64,000 bases of DNA from Pseudomonadota bacterium (GTDB lineage Bacteria > Desulfobacterota > Desulfovibrionia > Desulfovibrionales > Desulfovibrionaceae). A program made the translations under genes and the position numbers. Below, one piece after another: positions 35,189 to 43,564 of this stretch. Below the pieces are notes generated by a model. It was not told where the DNA came from. It saw only the letters and a list, made by a program, of their open reading frames with translations, and ran no database searches. The DNA lies in assembly GCA_023419375.1 (NCBI GenBank), contig JAEZYD010000048.1:1-64000 (forward strand), written 5' to 3'. Position 1 is the first letter of the stretch. Every line of letters starts with the position of its first letter.

Positions 35189-36426
35189 TCTTTACCAACA
35201 TTCATTGAATTTTCACTCAATCTATCAAATATGATAGTGCAATTGCAACCGCCAAGTGCAAAACTATTTTTTAATACCAAACCGCTTGGTTTATGCATCT
35301 TGTCGTGCATATGGTTCAAAATTCCGCATCTGGCATCAGGATTACGCAATCCGCGCGTTGGAAAATATGTGGAGGCCTGCAACATTTCTATGCATAAAAT
35401 ACTTTCCAGAGCGCCGCTGGCTGCCATGGTGTGCCCCAGGTGCCCTTTGAAGCTACTGACAGGTGTTGTAGAGCCAAACACAGCTTCAATGGCCTGCCCT
35501 TCTGCAATGTCGCCGAATTCGGTAGCGGTAGCGTGGGCGTTGACATAGGCAACATCCTGCGGTTGCGCGCCTGCATCTTCCAACGTTCTGCGCATGCAGT
35601 CGGCAATGGCAGCGGCATCGGGCTGAGCGATGCTGCCGGGCGATGAAGATATGGCCGTACCCCGTATTTCCGCCAATATGGGCGCATTGCGGGCCTGAGC
35701 GCTTTCCAGACTCTCCAGCAGCAGGATGCCCGCACCTTCGCCGCAAACAATGCCTGTGCGCTCCGCATCAAAGGGGCGCGAGGCGCAATCCGGGTCTTCA
35801 GTATGAGATGCTGCGCCAAGGCGGTCAAATGTGGCGGAGGTCAAAAGATGGAATTCATCCGCGCCGCCGCAGAGCATCATTTCTTCCCGCCCAGCCGCGA
35901 TAGCCTCGTACCCGAGGCACAGGCCCATGAGGCCAGAGGCGCAGGCGGCGGCAGGCGCAAGCGTGCGGCCTGCGCACCCGCAGGCCAGGGCCACATTGGC
36001 GGCAACCGTATGGCTCATAACCTTAAAAAATACAGTGCTGCGCATGCTTTCAACGCTGTGCTCGCGCAGAAACATTTCAAAAAATTCGTGCAGCATGGTG
36101 GGGCTGCCCACGGTTGAACCAACCGCCACACCCATGCGCTGCCCTGGGCGCGTGCTCAGACCAGCGTTGGCCAGAGCCTCCCAGGCTGCAAGGCAGGCAA
36201 AAATGGACATGGGCGACATGGAACGCCGCAATTCCCTTGGAATGCGCTTTTCCTGCAATTGAGGCACAAGCCCGGCCACGCGGCATGACAAGCCTTCAAG
36301 CTTGTAGGCTGGCAAGGGGGACAGCGCGCAACGGTTATCACGCACACCTTCGTACATGGCGGCCACGCCCTCGCCGAATGGCGAAACCGCGCCCATGCCC
36401 GTTACGACTACTCGCTTTCCGCGCAT
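35185..36426 (-). CDS. Beta-ketoacyl-ACP synthase (FabF-like), second in the locus
   Basis: The 413-residue ketosynthase has C162 in 'APAAACASGLMG', the first His in 'VNAHATATEFGD' and the second His in 'FKGHLGHTMAASGAL'. All three catalytic residues are present. It may initiate chains or extend them. The stop overlaps the start of the acyl carrier protein gene, and its start overlaps the oxidoreductase stop. Confidence 0.88.
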   Translation of the reverse strand: MRGKRVVVTGMGAVSPFGEGVAAMYEGVRDNRCALSPLPAYKLEGLSCRVAGLVPQLQEKRIPRELRRSMSPMSIFACLAAWEALANAGLSTRPGQRMGVAVGSTVGSPTMLHEFFEMFLREHSVESMRSTVFFKVMSHTVAANVALACGCAGRTLAPAAACASGLMGLCLGYEAIAAGREEMMLCGGADEFHLLTSATFDRLGAASHTEDPDCASRPFDAERTGIVCGEGAGILLLESLESAQARNAPILAEIRGTAISSSPGSIAQPDAAAIADCMRRTLEDAGAQPQDVAYVNAHATATEFGDIAEGQAIEAVFGSTTPVSSFKGHLGHTMAASGALESILCIEMLQASTYFPTRGLRNPDARCGILNHMHDKMHKPSGLVLKNSFALGGCNCTIIFDRLSENSMNVGKE

Positions 36427-37865
36427 TCCCTGAACTCCTTGAGGACATTATCGTGACCGAAGGAAAAGCCCACGGCCAGGGCAGCGCTGACCATGCCGCC
36501 CAGCACACCGGGCAGCAGGATGTTCTGCCCTGCCAGAAACAGCCCCGGCAAACGTGTGACAGGCAGCATGGGCATGGCGCCAAGGTGGTGCTGCACGCCA
36601 TAAAGGCTGCCCGTTGCGCCGTAAACCCAGCGTCGCATGGTCAACGGGCTTGCCGCATCCAGGATGCGCCAGCGCCCTGCCAGTTCCGGCAGACGCTGTT
36701 CAATGTAGGCTTGCAACCGGGCAGAGGTCTCACGCTTCCACGCCACATAGCTTTGGGGGCGCGGATGCGGATCGCCGCCGGGCAAATCCTTGTCGTCCAT
36801 GAGCGCCACGGCCATCACGGCCTTTCTGCCATCCGGCTGCGGCCTGTCGCAAAAGAGGTATACGCTGGGGTGCGCGCTTTCCACGCCCTGGAACAGTTCT
36901 TCCGCTGAAGGCTCCGGCAGCAGATAGGTGCTTTCGTTTTCATTCAGGCAATCGCGTGTTTCTGCAAACAGCAGCATGGCGGAACGTGTTTCCGGCAGCT
37001 CATTTATACGGTGCAGGTAGGCCGGGCGCATGAGGCCCTTGGGGATCAGACCCTCAAGCTGCGAGGGATGCCCGGTAAAGAAACAGCGCTCGCAGGCAAG
37101 GCGGGAGCCGTCACCTAATACCACGCCGCGCACTCCCTCGCTCTTGTCGGCCTCCATGCCCACAACGGCAGCGTTGCAGCGCACGGTGACCCCAAGCTCG
37201 CCGAGGCATGCCAGAAGCGCCTCAACCAGAGCCAGCCCACCGCCCTGCCACGAACCGCTGGACTGAAAATACGGCCCTGCCACAAGGGAATATTCTTCAA
37301 GTGAAGATTCTTCGGGCCGCACGCCGTACAAAAGGCACCGGGTGCCGAGCATGGCCTGCAAATGAGGAGGAAAGCCGGCAGATTGAGCATAACCGGACAC
37401 GCTGCCCGCGCTGTGGAGCGCAAATGACGGTTCTGCCCGCACAGCAGGATTCAGGTAGGGGGAGTGGCCCAGTTCCGCATCCATATGATGCAGAAAAGCC
37501 TTCATGGCTGGCCCCGTACCGGGGAATTGCCGCTCTACGGCTTCTGTTACCGCCCCTTGCCCTGCCGGAAGCTGAAACACCTGCCCATCAGCAAAGTGGA
37601 AGACCTCCGTGCGGCTGGTCGTGATCTGCCGCAAGTGCTTTTCGACGCCCAGCGCCCGCAGCCAACGGCGCAAAACACCCCCGGCATGCAGGCCGCCGCC
37701 GCAGTGAAAGCCAGTATCAAAATACAGCCCCTCACGCCAAAAACCACGCAGCAGCGTGGCTACGCGCGCGCCCGCTTCCACCACGGCAACATCGTGCCCC
37801 TGACGCGCCAGCAGCAAGGCGGCAGTCAGGCCGGTAATGCCGCTGCCTGCGACCACGCAGCGCAT
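36408..37865 (-). CDS. FAD-dependent oxidoreductase (phytoene desaturase/retinol saturase-like)
   Basis: This 485-residue protein has an N-terminal dinucleotide-binding GxGxxG ('VVAGSGITGLTAALLLARQGHDVAVVEAG', residues 3-31), an FAD-linked 'GFHCGGGLHAG' segment, and a C-terminal 'PGLFLAGQNILLPGVLGGMVSAALAVGF' typical of carotenoid desaturase-like amine-oxidase superfamily members. It is not one of the core enzymes of the described aryl polyene set, so it could desaturate or tailor the chain. It is embedded between two ketosynthase genes with overlaps, so it belongs to the operon. Confidence 0.82.
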   Translation of the reverse strand: MRCVVAGSGITGLTAALLLARQGHDVAVVEAGARVATLLRGFWREGLYFDTGFHCGGGLHAGGVLRRWLRALGVEKHLRQITTSRTEVFHFADGQVFQLPAGQGAVTEAVERQFPGTGPAMKAFLHHMDAELGHSPYLNPAVRAEPSFALHSAGSVSGYAQSAGFPPHLQAMLGTRCLLYGVRPEESSLEEYSLVAGPYFQSSGSWQGGGLALVEALLACLGELGVTVRCNAAVVGMEADKSEGVRGVVLGDGSRLACERCFFTGHPSQLEGLIPKGLMRPAYLHRINELPETRSAMLLFAETRDCLNENESTYLLPEPSAEELFQGVESAHPSVYLFCDRPQPDGRKAVMAVALMDDKDLPGGDPHPRPQSYVAWKRETSARLQAYIEQRLPELAGRWRILDAASPLTMRRWVYGATGSLYGVQHHLGAMPMLPVTRLPGLFLAGQNILLPGVLGGMVSAALAVGFSFGHDNVLKEFRECAESE

Positions 37866-39079
37866 CAGCCGAGCCTCAAGGCGATACTGGCGTTGCTGCC
37901 GCCAAAGCCTGCCGCATTATTCAGCACGACTCGCGGGGGCTGCTCCAGCCTGCGGGCAAGCACAGGGATGCCAGCGGTATCGTCGTCCGGCCCTTCATAA
38001 TTTATGGTAGCAGCCGTAAAGCCCGCTTGCGCCATAATGACGGCGTATGCCGCCTGCGCCGCGCCAGACATCCACAGCTCATGCCCTGTGAGGCTTTTCA
38101 GCGCCATGACATCGGGGCAGTCAGCTCCGAAAACGGCGCGCAGATTGGCTGCCTCCGCCGCATCGCCCTGAGGCGTGGATGTGGCATGCGCGTTGACAAT
38201 ATCCACATCGGCAGTGCTCAGCCCGCCTTCCGCCAGAGCCATGCGCATGGCGCGCGCAAGCCCTGTGCGGCTGGGAACGGAAAGGGTCTCGCCATCCGCG
38301 CTGCAACCAAAGCCCAGCACTTCTGCCAGAATGCAGGCATTGCGCCTGCGGGCCGTGTCATAATCTTCCAGCAGCAGGGCCGCGGCGCCGCCGCTTGGCA
38401 CCAGCCCGTCCCTGCCCTTGTCAAAGGGGCGGGAGGCCGCCTCCGCAGGCGTGCGCGCAGAAAAAGCCCCCAGACCGTCAAAGGAGCACACAGACGGCCA
38501 GTTCACTTCCTGTGCTGCACCGCAGACCACGCGGTCAAGCCTGCCAAGGCGGATCTGGTCTGTCGCCTGGCCGATGGCATATGCCCCGCTTGCGCAGGCG
38601 GCGCTTACCGTCCAGCTTGGGCCGGTATTGCCAAGCAGCACATTGAGATTCATGGTAATTGTGGAATTCATGCAGCGAAAAACATGGCCGCTGCCCATGC
38701 CGGAAGTGCAGCCAGCCTCCTGAAGCGCCGTCTGCTGGTCAACTACAGACTGCACTGTGGAATCATTGCCAAAAACAAGGCCGCATCTGTCTGAGCGCAG
38801 GTCTTCTGGTGCAAGCCCGGCCTGATCCAGGGCATCCAGCGTTGCCGCATGCGCCTGGATGGCAAAATCCGGCATGCTTTTGCGCTGCTTTCTGTTAAGA
38901 TGGCGCGCGCAATCAAAACCGTCTATGCGCCCCGTGAGCGGGCTGTGAAACCCATGCTCCAGCCGCTGCGGGTCGGCAACTATACCCGAAATTCCATTAT
39001 ACAATGCGTTGGCGATCTGCTCACGGCTAACGCCCAGAACAGATACAAGCCCAACGCCCGTTATGACAACTCGCCGCAT
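37865..39079 (-). CDS. Beta-ketoacyl-ACP synthase (FabF-like), first in the locus
   Basis: The 404-residue ketosynthase contains C162 in 'TVSAACASGAYA', His in 'VNAHATSTPQGD' and His in 'LTGHELWMSGAAQA'. The last motif departs from the usual 'GHTxGA' pattern, so it may be a specialised ketosynthase (ApeR-type). The 1-bp overlap with the oxidoreductase gene and 6-bp gap after the ketoreductase show cotranscription. Confidence 0.87.
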   Translation of the reverse strand: MRRVVITGVGLVSVLGVSREQIANALYNGISGIVADPQRLEHGFHSPLTGRIDGFDCARHLNRKQRKSMPDFAIQAHAATLDALDQAGLAPEDLRSDRCGLVFGNDSTVQSVVDQQTALQEAGCTSGMGSGHVFRCMNSTITMNLNVLLGNTGPSWTVSAACASGAYAIGQATDQIRLGRLDRVVCGAAQEVNWPSVCSFDGLGAFSARTPAEAASRPFDKGRDGLVPSGGAAALLLEDYDTARRRNACILAEVLGFGCSADGETLSVPSRTGLARAMRMALAEGGLSTADVDIVNAHATSTPQGDAAEAANLRAVFGADCPDVMALKSLTGHELWMSGAAQAAYAVIMAQAGFTAATINYEGPDDDTAGIPVLARRLEQPPRVVLNNAAGFGGSNASIALRLG

Positions 39080-39085
39080 CAGGCC

Positions 39086-39832
39086 TCACATGTACAGTCC
39101 GCCGTTAACGGACAGTACCTGCCCGGTAACGTAGGAGGATAAGTTGGAACACAAAAATCGCACGCAACCCGCCACTTCTTCCGGCAAACCCGGTCTGCCA
39201 AGGGGCACGCTTTTCATATATTCATCCACGGGCAGGCCAGCCGTCATCTCTGTGCTGATAAAACCAGGGGCCACGGCATTAACAAGCACGTTGCGCCGCC
39301 CAAGCTCGCGGGCAAGGGCGCGCGTTGCGCCGATAAGGCCAGCCTTGGCTGCGGAGTAGTTTACCTGCCCCGCCATACCGGCCTGCCCTGATGTGGAAAC
39401 TATATTTACAACACGCCCTGTGCGCGCCCGTTGCATACGTGGCACAACCTTGCGCGACACATGGAAAAACCCGTTAAGGTGCACGCCGATGACAGAATCC
39501 CACTGCTCCTCGGACATAAGGCCAAAGACAGTATCGCGCGCAAAACCCGCGTTGTTTATCAGGGCAAAGGGCGTTTCCACTGCCAGCAGCGGATCAAGGG
39601 CGGCTTCCACCGCATCTTTATCCGCCACGTCAAAGGGCAGCAGCGCGCATTGACGGCCCAGAGCCTCAATGGCGTCGCGCACAGCTTCCGCGGCCTCGTG
39701 ATCGTTACGGTAGTTCAGCCAGATATCAAAACCATCGGCGGCCAAGCCAAGGGCAATGGCCTTGCCAATTCCTTTGCTTGCGCCGGTTACCAGGGCTATG
39801 GGCGAATTTTGCATTTGCTCCCCTGCTTGCAT
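39086..39832 (-). CDS. 3-oxoacyl-ACP reductase (FabG-like), first gene of the aryl polyene operon
   Basis: The 248-residue short-chain dehydrogenase has the cofactor motif 'VTGASKGIGKAIALGL', the 'NNAG' motif and the catalytic S-Y-K: 'STSGQAGMAGQVNYSAAKAGL'. It reduces the 3-keto intermediate (ApeQ-type). It is the most upstream gene of the operon. The ATG at 39832 has AAAGG nine bases upstream; ATG 39814 is also possible. A weak -35/-10 pair, TTGTCC and TATATT at 39903-39908 and 39882-39887 on the minus strand, has only a 15-bp spacer. Confidence 0.9.
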   Translation of the reverse strand: MQAGEQMQNSPIALVTGASKGIGKAIALGLAADGFDIWLNYRNDHEAAEAVRDAIEALGRQCALLPFDVADKDAVEAALDPLLAVETPFALINNAGFARDTVFGLMSEEQWDSVIGVHLNGFFHVSRKVVPRMQRARTGRVVNIVSTSGQAGMAGQVNYSAAKAGLIGATRALARELGRRNVLVNAVAPGFISTEMTAGLPVDEYMKSVPLGRPGLPEEVAGCVRFLCSNLSSYVTGQVLSVNGGLYM

Positions 39833-39933
39833 GTTTGCATGCCTTTATTTATTAAAAAGGCACCAGATTGGACAGCCGCACAATATACAAGAGACTCTTT
39901 TAGGACAACTCTCAATTTAGGATGGAATTTATC

Positions 39934-40101
39934 ATGCGGATTCTTGCAACAGCCATGATTGCGCTTTTTTTCTTTTCCAGCGGATGCAGTTGGGTTGGCA
40001 GAACTGCTGGCAAAGCCTCTGCAAAAATTGAAAGAAAGGTTGATGCTGTTCAACAGGGCTATAATGACGGCTACAAGGGTGAACAGAAAAAAGCAGACTA
40101 G
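39934..40101 (+). CDS. Very small lipoprotein (55 residues)
   Basis: An ATG at 39934 with GGATGGA upstream opens a 55-residue frame: a hydrophobic signal 'ILATAMIALFFFSSGC' with lipobox-like SSGC (Cys18), then a basic, helical tail 'ASAKIERKVDAVQQGY'. The layout matches small entericidin-like or other short lipoproteins. It is divergent from the aryl polyene operon and closed by a palindromic terminator. Its shortness makes it easy to miss. Confidence 0.6.
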   Translation: MRILATAMIALFFFSSGCSWVGRTAGKASAKIERKVDAVQQGYNDGYKGEQKKAD

Positions 40102-40269
40102 TTTGCTATGTTGATTTTGCGGTGTCGCGCTGCTTGTTGAAGAAAATAATTCAATAAACATGGTGTACTGCATAGCTGGCAAGCATAAAGCCCAAATTCT
40201 GCGAGGCAACAGAAAACAAATCTGGCCCTGAGTTGAGCGTAGTTTGGGGCACCCTCTTGAAAAATCCAG

Positions 40270-40312
40270 CGTGGCTTATACGTCCTTATCAGACATATAA
40301 GCCACGTTTTTG
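40270..40312. terminator. Palindromic terminator, copy 2 of a repeat
   Basis: Arms at 40270-40280 and 40296-40306 form an 11-bp stem, followed by a TTTTT run on the plus strand. It lies between convergent genes, the small lipoprotein (+) and a secreted unknown (-). The core is nearly identical to the hairpin at 18785-18826. Confidence 0.8.
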
Positions 40313-40347
40313 TTCATTCATTCACGCAGAGCTTCAACATCAGCCCG

Positions 40348-41280
40348 TTACTTCCCCGCTGGCACCCGCGTAAGGTTTATCTCCGCCAGTGCGGCATCCA
40401 GATCAAGGTTCATGGCAAACCGCAGCCCTTCGCTGCCAAGCACAACACGCACGGGCTTATCTGTATTTTCCGTACTGCTCACAAACATGGTTTCAAAGGT
40501 TTCCCACATGCCGTCACGGGTTTGGGGGCCGTCCACAGCTTTTCCCTTGGGGGCAAGGGCCGCGCCCTGCGCGCCAAATACGCTTGTCTGGCCTCCGGCA
40601 TCCAGAACCAGAGGCAGCCAATCGTTCTTTTTCAGTTCTTCAAATATGGCCCCAATGGTTGTGTTGGCAAAGGGCGCAGACAGGGCAATCGTTTCCAGCT
40701 CACCGCCTTTGCCGTCAAACTTCAGGCCGTTGCCCGCGAGGCTCCACGACTGATCGGCAAAGCACACCGCATAAGCGCCAGGCTCTTTAAGCCCGTCATA
40801 GCCGGGCAGTGCAAATTCCTTCCAGCGGGCCACGTCCATTCCCTTGCGCATCAGTTGCACCAGCATGAACATGGGTACACCCGCCGGGGCCACATAGGCG
40901 TCACCATCGGGCATGGTAATGAGCATGGAGGGATACTTGCGGGTTTCGTTACGGCCTGCGGCATCCATTCCAAACTCGATTTCCTTGGCTGAACCGGGTT
41001 CCGGCTCGTGATAATACTGCCAGCCCATGCCGTTTTGCATGGTCACGCCAATGCGCGTGCAGTCATGCTCAGGAAACTTGGTCGGACTTACCGTCTTGGA
41101 TGACTTTTTTGCCAAGCCCTCAACAACAGGCTTTTTATCCCCATTGTTGCCCACGCAAAAAACGGCCTTGATGTCAGAACCCATGCTGTTTTTCAGCACT
41201 ATCCCCGCCGCAAACCCCGTTGACGGCAAAAAAACCAGCAGGGCCGCAACGCTGGCAACCCATTGTTTCAGCAAGTGCAT
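40348..41280 (-). CDS. Secreted protein of unknown family
   Basis: This 310-residue protein has a Sec signal peptide ('LKQWVASVAALLVFLPSTGFAA', cleavage near residue 24) and no membrane segments after it. Two Cys residues (in 'AVFCVG' and 'EHDCTRIGV') may form a disulfide. No family is recognised. The ATG at 41280 has AAGGAG upstream, whereas the frame is open to 41349. It follows the secreted protein at 41346-42359 in the same direction with a 65-bp gap, so the two may be coexpressed. Confidence 0.65.
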   Translation of the reverse strand: MHLLKQWVASVAALLVFLPSTGFAAGIVLKNSMGSDIKAVFCVGNNGDKKPVVEGLAKKSSKTVSPTKFPEHDCTRIGVTMQNGMGWQYYHEPEPGSAKEIEFGMDAAGRNETRKYPSMLITMPDGDAYVAPAGVPMFMLVQLMRKGMDVARWKEFALPGYDGLKEPGAYAVCFADQSWSLAGNGLKFDGKGGELETIALSAPFANTTIGAIFEELKKNDWLPLVLDAGGQTSVFGAQGAALAPKGKAVDGPQTRDGMWETFETMFVSSTENTDKPVRVVLGSEGLRFAMNLDLDAALAEINLTRVPAGK

Positions 41281-41345
41281 GCGTGACTCCTTGTGGTGCA
41301 GTTTGACGGAATCCGATGGGCAGATCGCGCCCAATGCCCTGCTTA

Positions 41346-42359
41346 TCAATGCAAGGCTTCGCGCAGTTCCGCCAGATTGGCATCGTCTTCGGGGTAGTAC
41401 AGTTCAACAACCGTGTTGGCCTCATTGGTCAGCACCGTGCCGATGCCGCCCTCGCGGGTATAAAAGTCAACGGTGCCTTCGCCGGTGGTGATGTTGATGC
41501 CCTTCAGCTTGCGGGCAAGATCAATGAGGTCCGTACCCCACTGCCCGTTTTCCACCTTTTTGAGCGGATACAGGCCAACCGCGTACCACACTTTTTCGTC
41601 CGGCTTGTCGTAGATTGTCCACTGGCCGGTGTGCGTTGTACGCCAGCCCTCGGGGATGGTTTTTTCCTGCGGCGCAGGGGCGGGGGCAGCAGGGTCTGCC
41701 AGGGCAGCAAAATCAGGCCTGTCGCCAGTAGGGTCTGCAGGTTCCACGGGTTTTGCATCGTCCGGACGGTCGCCGGTCACAAGCCACTTGGCATTCTCAG
41801 GGCCTTGCGCTACTGCCAGCAGTTTGCTCAAGGCCGCTGCAGCCTTGGCCTTCGGGGAAATTTTCAGGCTTTTTACAATCGGCCCCACACCCCGGCAGGT
41901 ATGCCCAACAGAGACTTCCATATACTTGTCGTCTTCAAGGCCAACCCAGTACCGCGCAATCTTGTCCGCAAAAACAACTCCCTTGCCTTCACCCAGAGTG
42001 CGAAAGTCGTTGCCGCCGGTTGCGCTGGCGGAAGCTTTTGCAAGCAGCTCCAGATCGCCGTTAAAGCAATCCCTCTCGAGCATTGTCACATAGCAGTCTT
42101 CTTTTGGAGAGCTGAGCAGTACCTGATTCCCCTCCTCCTGTGTTTTCCAGCCTGCGGGCACTTCGACCACCCAGTCCCCCACCGTGCGGGGAGCCGCTAA
42201 GGCCGAAAACCCGGGGCACAGCAGCAGGCACAGCAATACAAGCGCAGGTTTCGCGGCGGCCTGCAACCATGAAAAAGAAATCGCACTCCGGGGCATTCCC
42301 CAACTGACACAAGCAGAGCCATCATTCGCACACTCGTTGGAAATCCTTAAAAAGCCCAT
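41346..42359 (-). CDS. Secreted protein with Ala/Pro-rich linker, unknown family
   Basis: The 337-residue protein has a signal-like hydrophobic stretch (about residues 36-56: 'KPALVLLCLLLCPGFSALAA') and two short domains separated by an Ala/Pro/Asp-rich linker ('RPDFAALADPAAPAPAPQ' region). Both domains have strand-rich patterns ending with 'VKSLKISPKA' and 'EANTVVELYYPEDDA'. The ATG at 42359 has GGGGGA seven bases upstream; ATG 42296 would give a standard signal peptide without the N-terminal 21 residues. The same frame runs open to 43157 but that part is the reverse strand of lemA. Family unknown. Confidence 0.6.
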   Translation of the reverse strand: MGFLRISNECANDGSACVSWGMPRSAISFSWLQAAAKPALVLLCLLLCPGFSALAAPRTVGDWVVEVPAGWKTQEEGNQVLLSSPKEDCYVTMLERDCFNGDLELLAKASASATGGNDFRTLGEGKGVVFADKIARYWVGLEDDKYMEVSVGHTCRGVGPIVKSLKISPKAKAAAALSKLLAVAQGPENAKWLVTGDRPDDAKPVEPADPTGDRPDFAALADPAAPAPAPQEKTIPEGWRTTHTGQWTIYDKPDEKVWYAVGLYPLKKVENGQWGTDLIDLARKLKGINITTGEGTVDFYTREGGIGTVLTNEANTVVELYYPEDDANLAELREALH

Positions 42360-42665
42360 GTCGCAATCCCCCGGTAATTTATTGGTGATTTCGGCCTGAT
42401 CTTCCCTCTCCACTTCCTTACCTTCGTAACGTACCTGTGCATAAATGTCTTTGGATGTTTTGGCCTGAAGGTGGCAAGACGACCAAAATTCACCGGAATG
42501 CGCTGATATTGCGGGGCTGAAGGCACAGAGGCATTGACCGAATATCGCACATATGCCAATTTTTATAACAACATTAGCTGGCCTTTTGCCACGCAAACCG
42601 GGACCGTGCACAACACGGGGCTTCATAAGTCTGCGCATGTCCCCCAACAAATCCAAGGAGTTCGT
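42360..42665. other. Divergent spacer between the secreted-protein genes and lemA
   Basis: About 300 bp between divergent genes, probably carrying promoters for both. No RNA gene or ORF is supported. A TTGACC at 42534-42539 could be a -35 element but no convincing -10 follows at the right distance. Confidence 0.35.
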
Positions 42666-43226
42666 ATGAGCACCGGCATCTTGATCGCCATAGGGGCCGC
42701 TGTGGTTGTGTTTGCGGTCATTGTAGCCCTTTACAATGCCCTGGTGCGCGGCAAAAACATGGTGGAGGAAGCCTGGAGCAGCATTGATGTGCAGCTCAAG
42801 CGGCGGCACGACCTGGTGCCCAATCTGGTCAGCGCCGTCAGGCAGTACGCCAGCCACGAAAAAAACCTGTTTGAAGAAGTGAGCGCTGCGCGCGCCCGCA
42901 GCCTCTCCGTACAAGGTGATGTTGCAGCGCAGGCCAAGGCGGAGAATCTGCTTTCCGGCGCGCTGGGCAAGCTCTTTGCCATTGCGGAGGCCTATCCGGA
43001 GCTTAAGGCCAGCGAAAACTATCGCCAGTTGCAGCAAAGCCTCGCAACGCTGGAGGACGAAATCCAGATGGCCCGCCGCTACTACAACGGCGCAGCAAGG
43101 GAGCAGAACGACAGAATTCGCCAATTCCCCGGCAATCTGGTTGCCGGATTTTTCCACTTTGCCCCTGTGTCGTATTTTGAACTTGATTCACCAGCAGAAC
43201 GGGCAGTTCCTGATGTTGGTGCATAA
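42666..43226 (+). CDS. LemA family protein
   Basis: This 186-residue protein has an N-terminal membrane anchor ('ILIAIGAAVVVFAVIVALYNALVRG') followed by the LemA signature 'VEEAWSSIDVQLKRRHDLVPNLVSAVRQYASHEKNLFEEVSAARA', and the C-terminal 'DEIQMARRYYNGAAREQNDRIRQFPGNLVAGFF' block. LemA proteins are often adjacent to DUF2207/TPM-type envelope proteins, as here. AAGGAG precedes the ATG. Confidence 0.9.
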   Translation: MSTGILIAIGAAVVVFAVIVALYNALVRGKNMVEEAWSSIDVQLKRRHDLVPNLVSAVRQYASHEKNLFEEVSAARARSLSVQGDVAAQAKAENLLSGALGKLFAIAEAYPELKASENYRQLQQSLATLEDEIQMARRYYNGAAREQNDRIRQFPGNLVAGFFHFAPVSYFELDSPAERAVPDVGA

Positions 43227-43509
43227 TAACAGGCAAGCCGGGCTGGGCAGCCGCATGTGGCGGCATGCCCTGTACTTTATGGCTGCCGCCCTGATGGCGG
43301 CCTTGCAGCTTTGGGCCTCCGGCGTGCTTATCATGGCGCGGCGGTCAGATGCCTTGCTTGGCTGCAATCTTGCCGCAGGGCTGATCTGGCTGTGGTATGC
43401 GCGGCGGTGCTATATACGCGGCAATTTTGCGCGGATGGCTCTGGCCTTCATGGGCCTGCTCGGCTCTGTGGGTCTGGCGGCCTTAAGCCTGCCCGACCTG
43501 CTTTTTTAA
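43213..43509 (+). CDS. Small three-helix membrane protein between lemA and DUF2207
   Basis: The frame encodes up to 98 residues with three hydrophobic helices ('HALYFMAAALMAALQLWASGVLIMA', 'LLGCNLAAGLIWLWYA', 'MALAFMGLLGSVGLAALSLPDLLF') separated by basic loops. It overlaps the lemA stop by 14 bp, so translational coupling is plausible; ATG 43255 would give 84 residues. No family is recognised. An alternative frame over the same bases lacks hydrophobic periodicity and is rejected. Confidence 0.5.
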   Translation: MLVHNNRQAGLGSRMWRHALYFMAAALMAALQLWASGVLIMARRSDALLGCNLAAGLIWLWYARRCYIRGNFARMALAFMGLLGSVGLAALSLPDLLF

Positions 43510-43564
43510 CCACTGCCAGCGCCACGGCATATCCTCACAAACAGCCTGCGCAAGGATGAAAAGC

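Noticed and set aside
42360..43157. N-terminal extension of the secreted protein gene to 43157
   Set aside because: The extension is antisense to lemA and gives no signal peptide; ATG 42359 has a good ribosome binding site.
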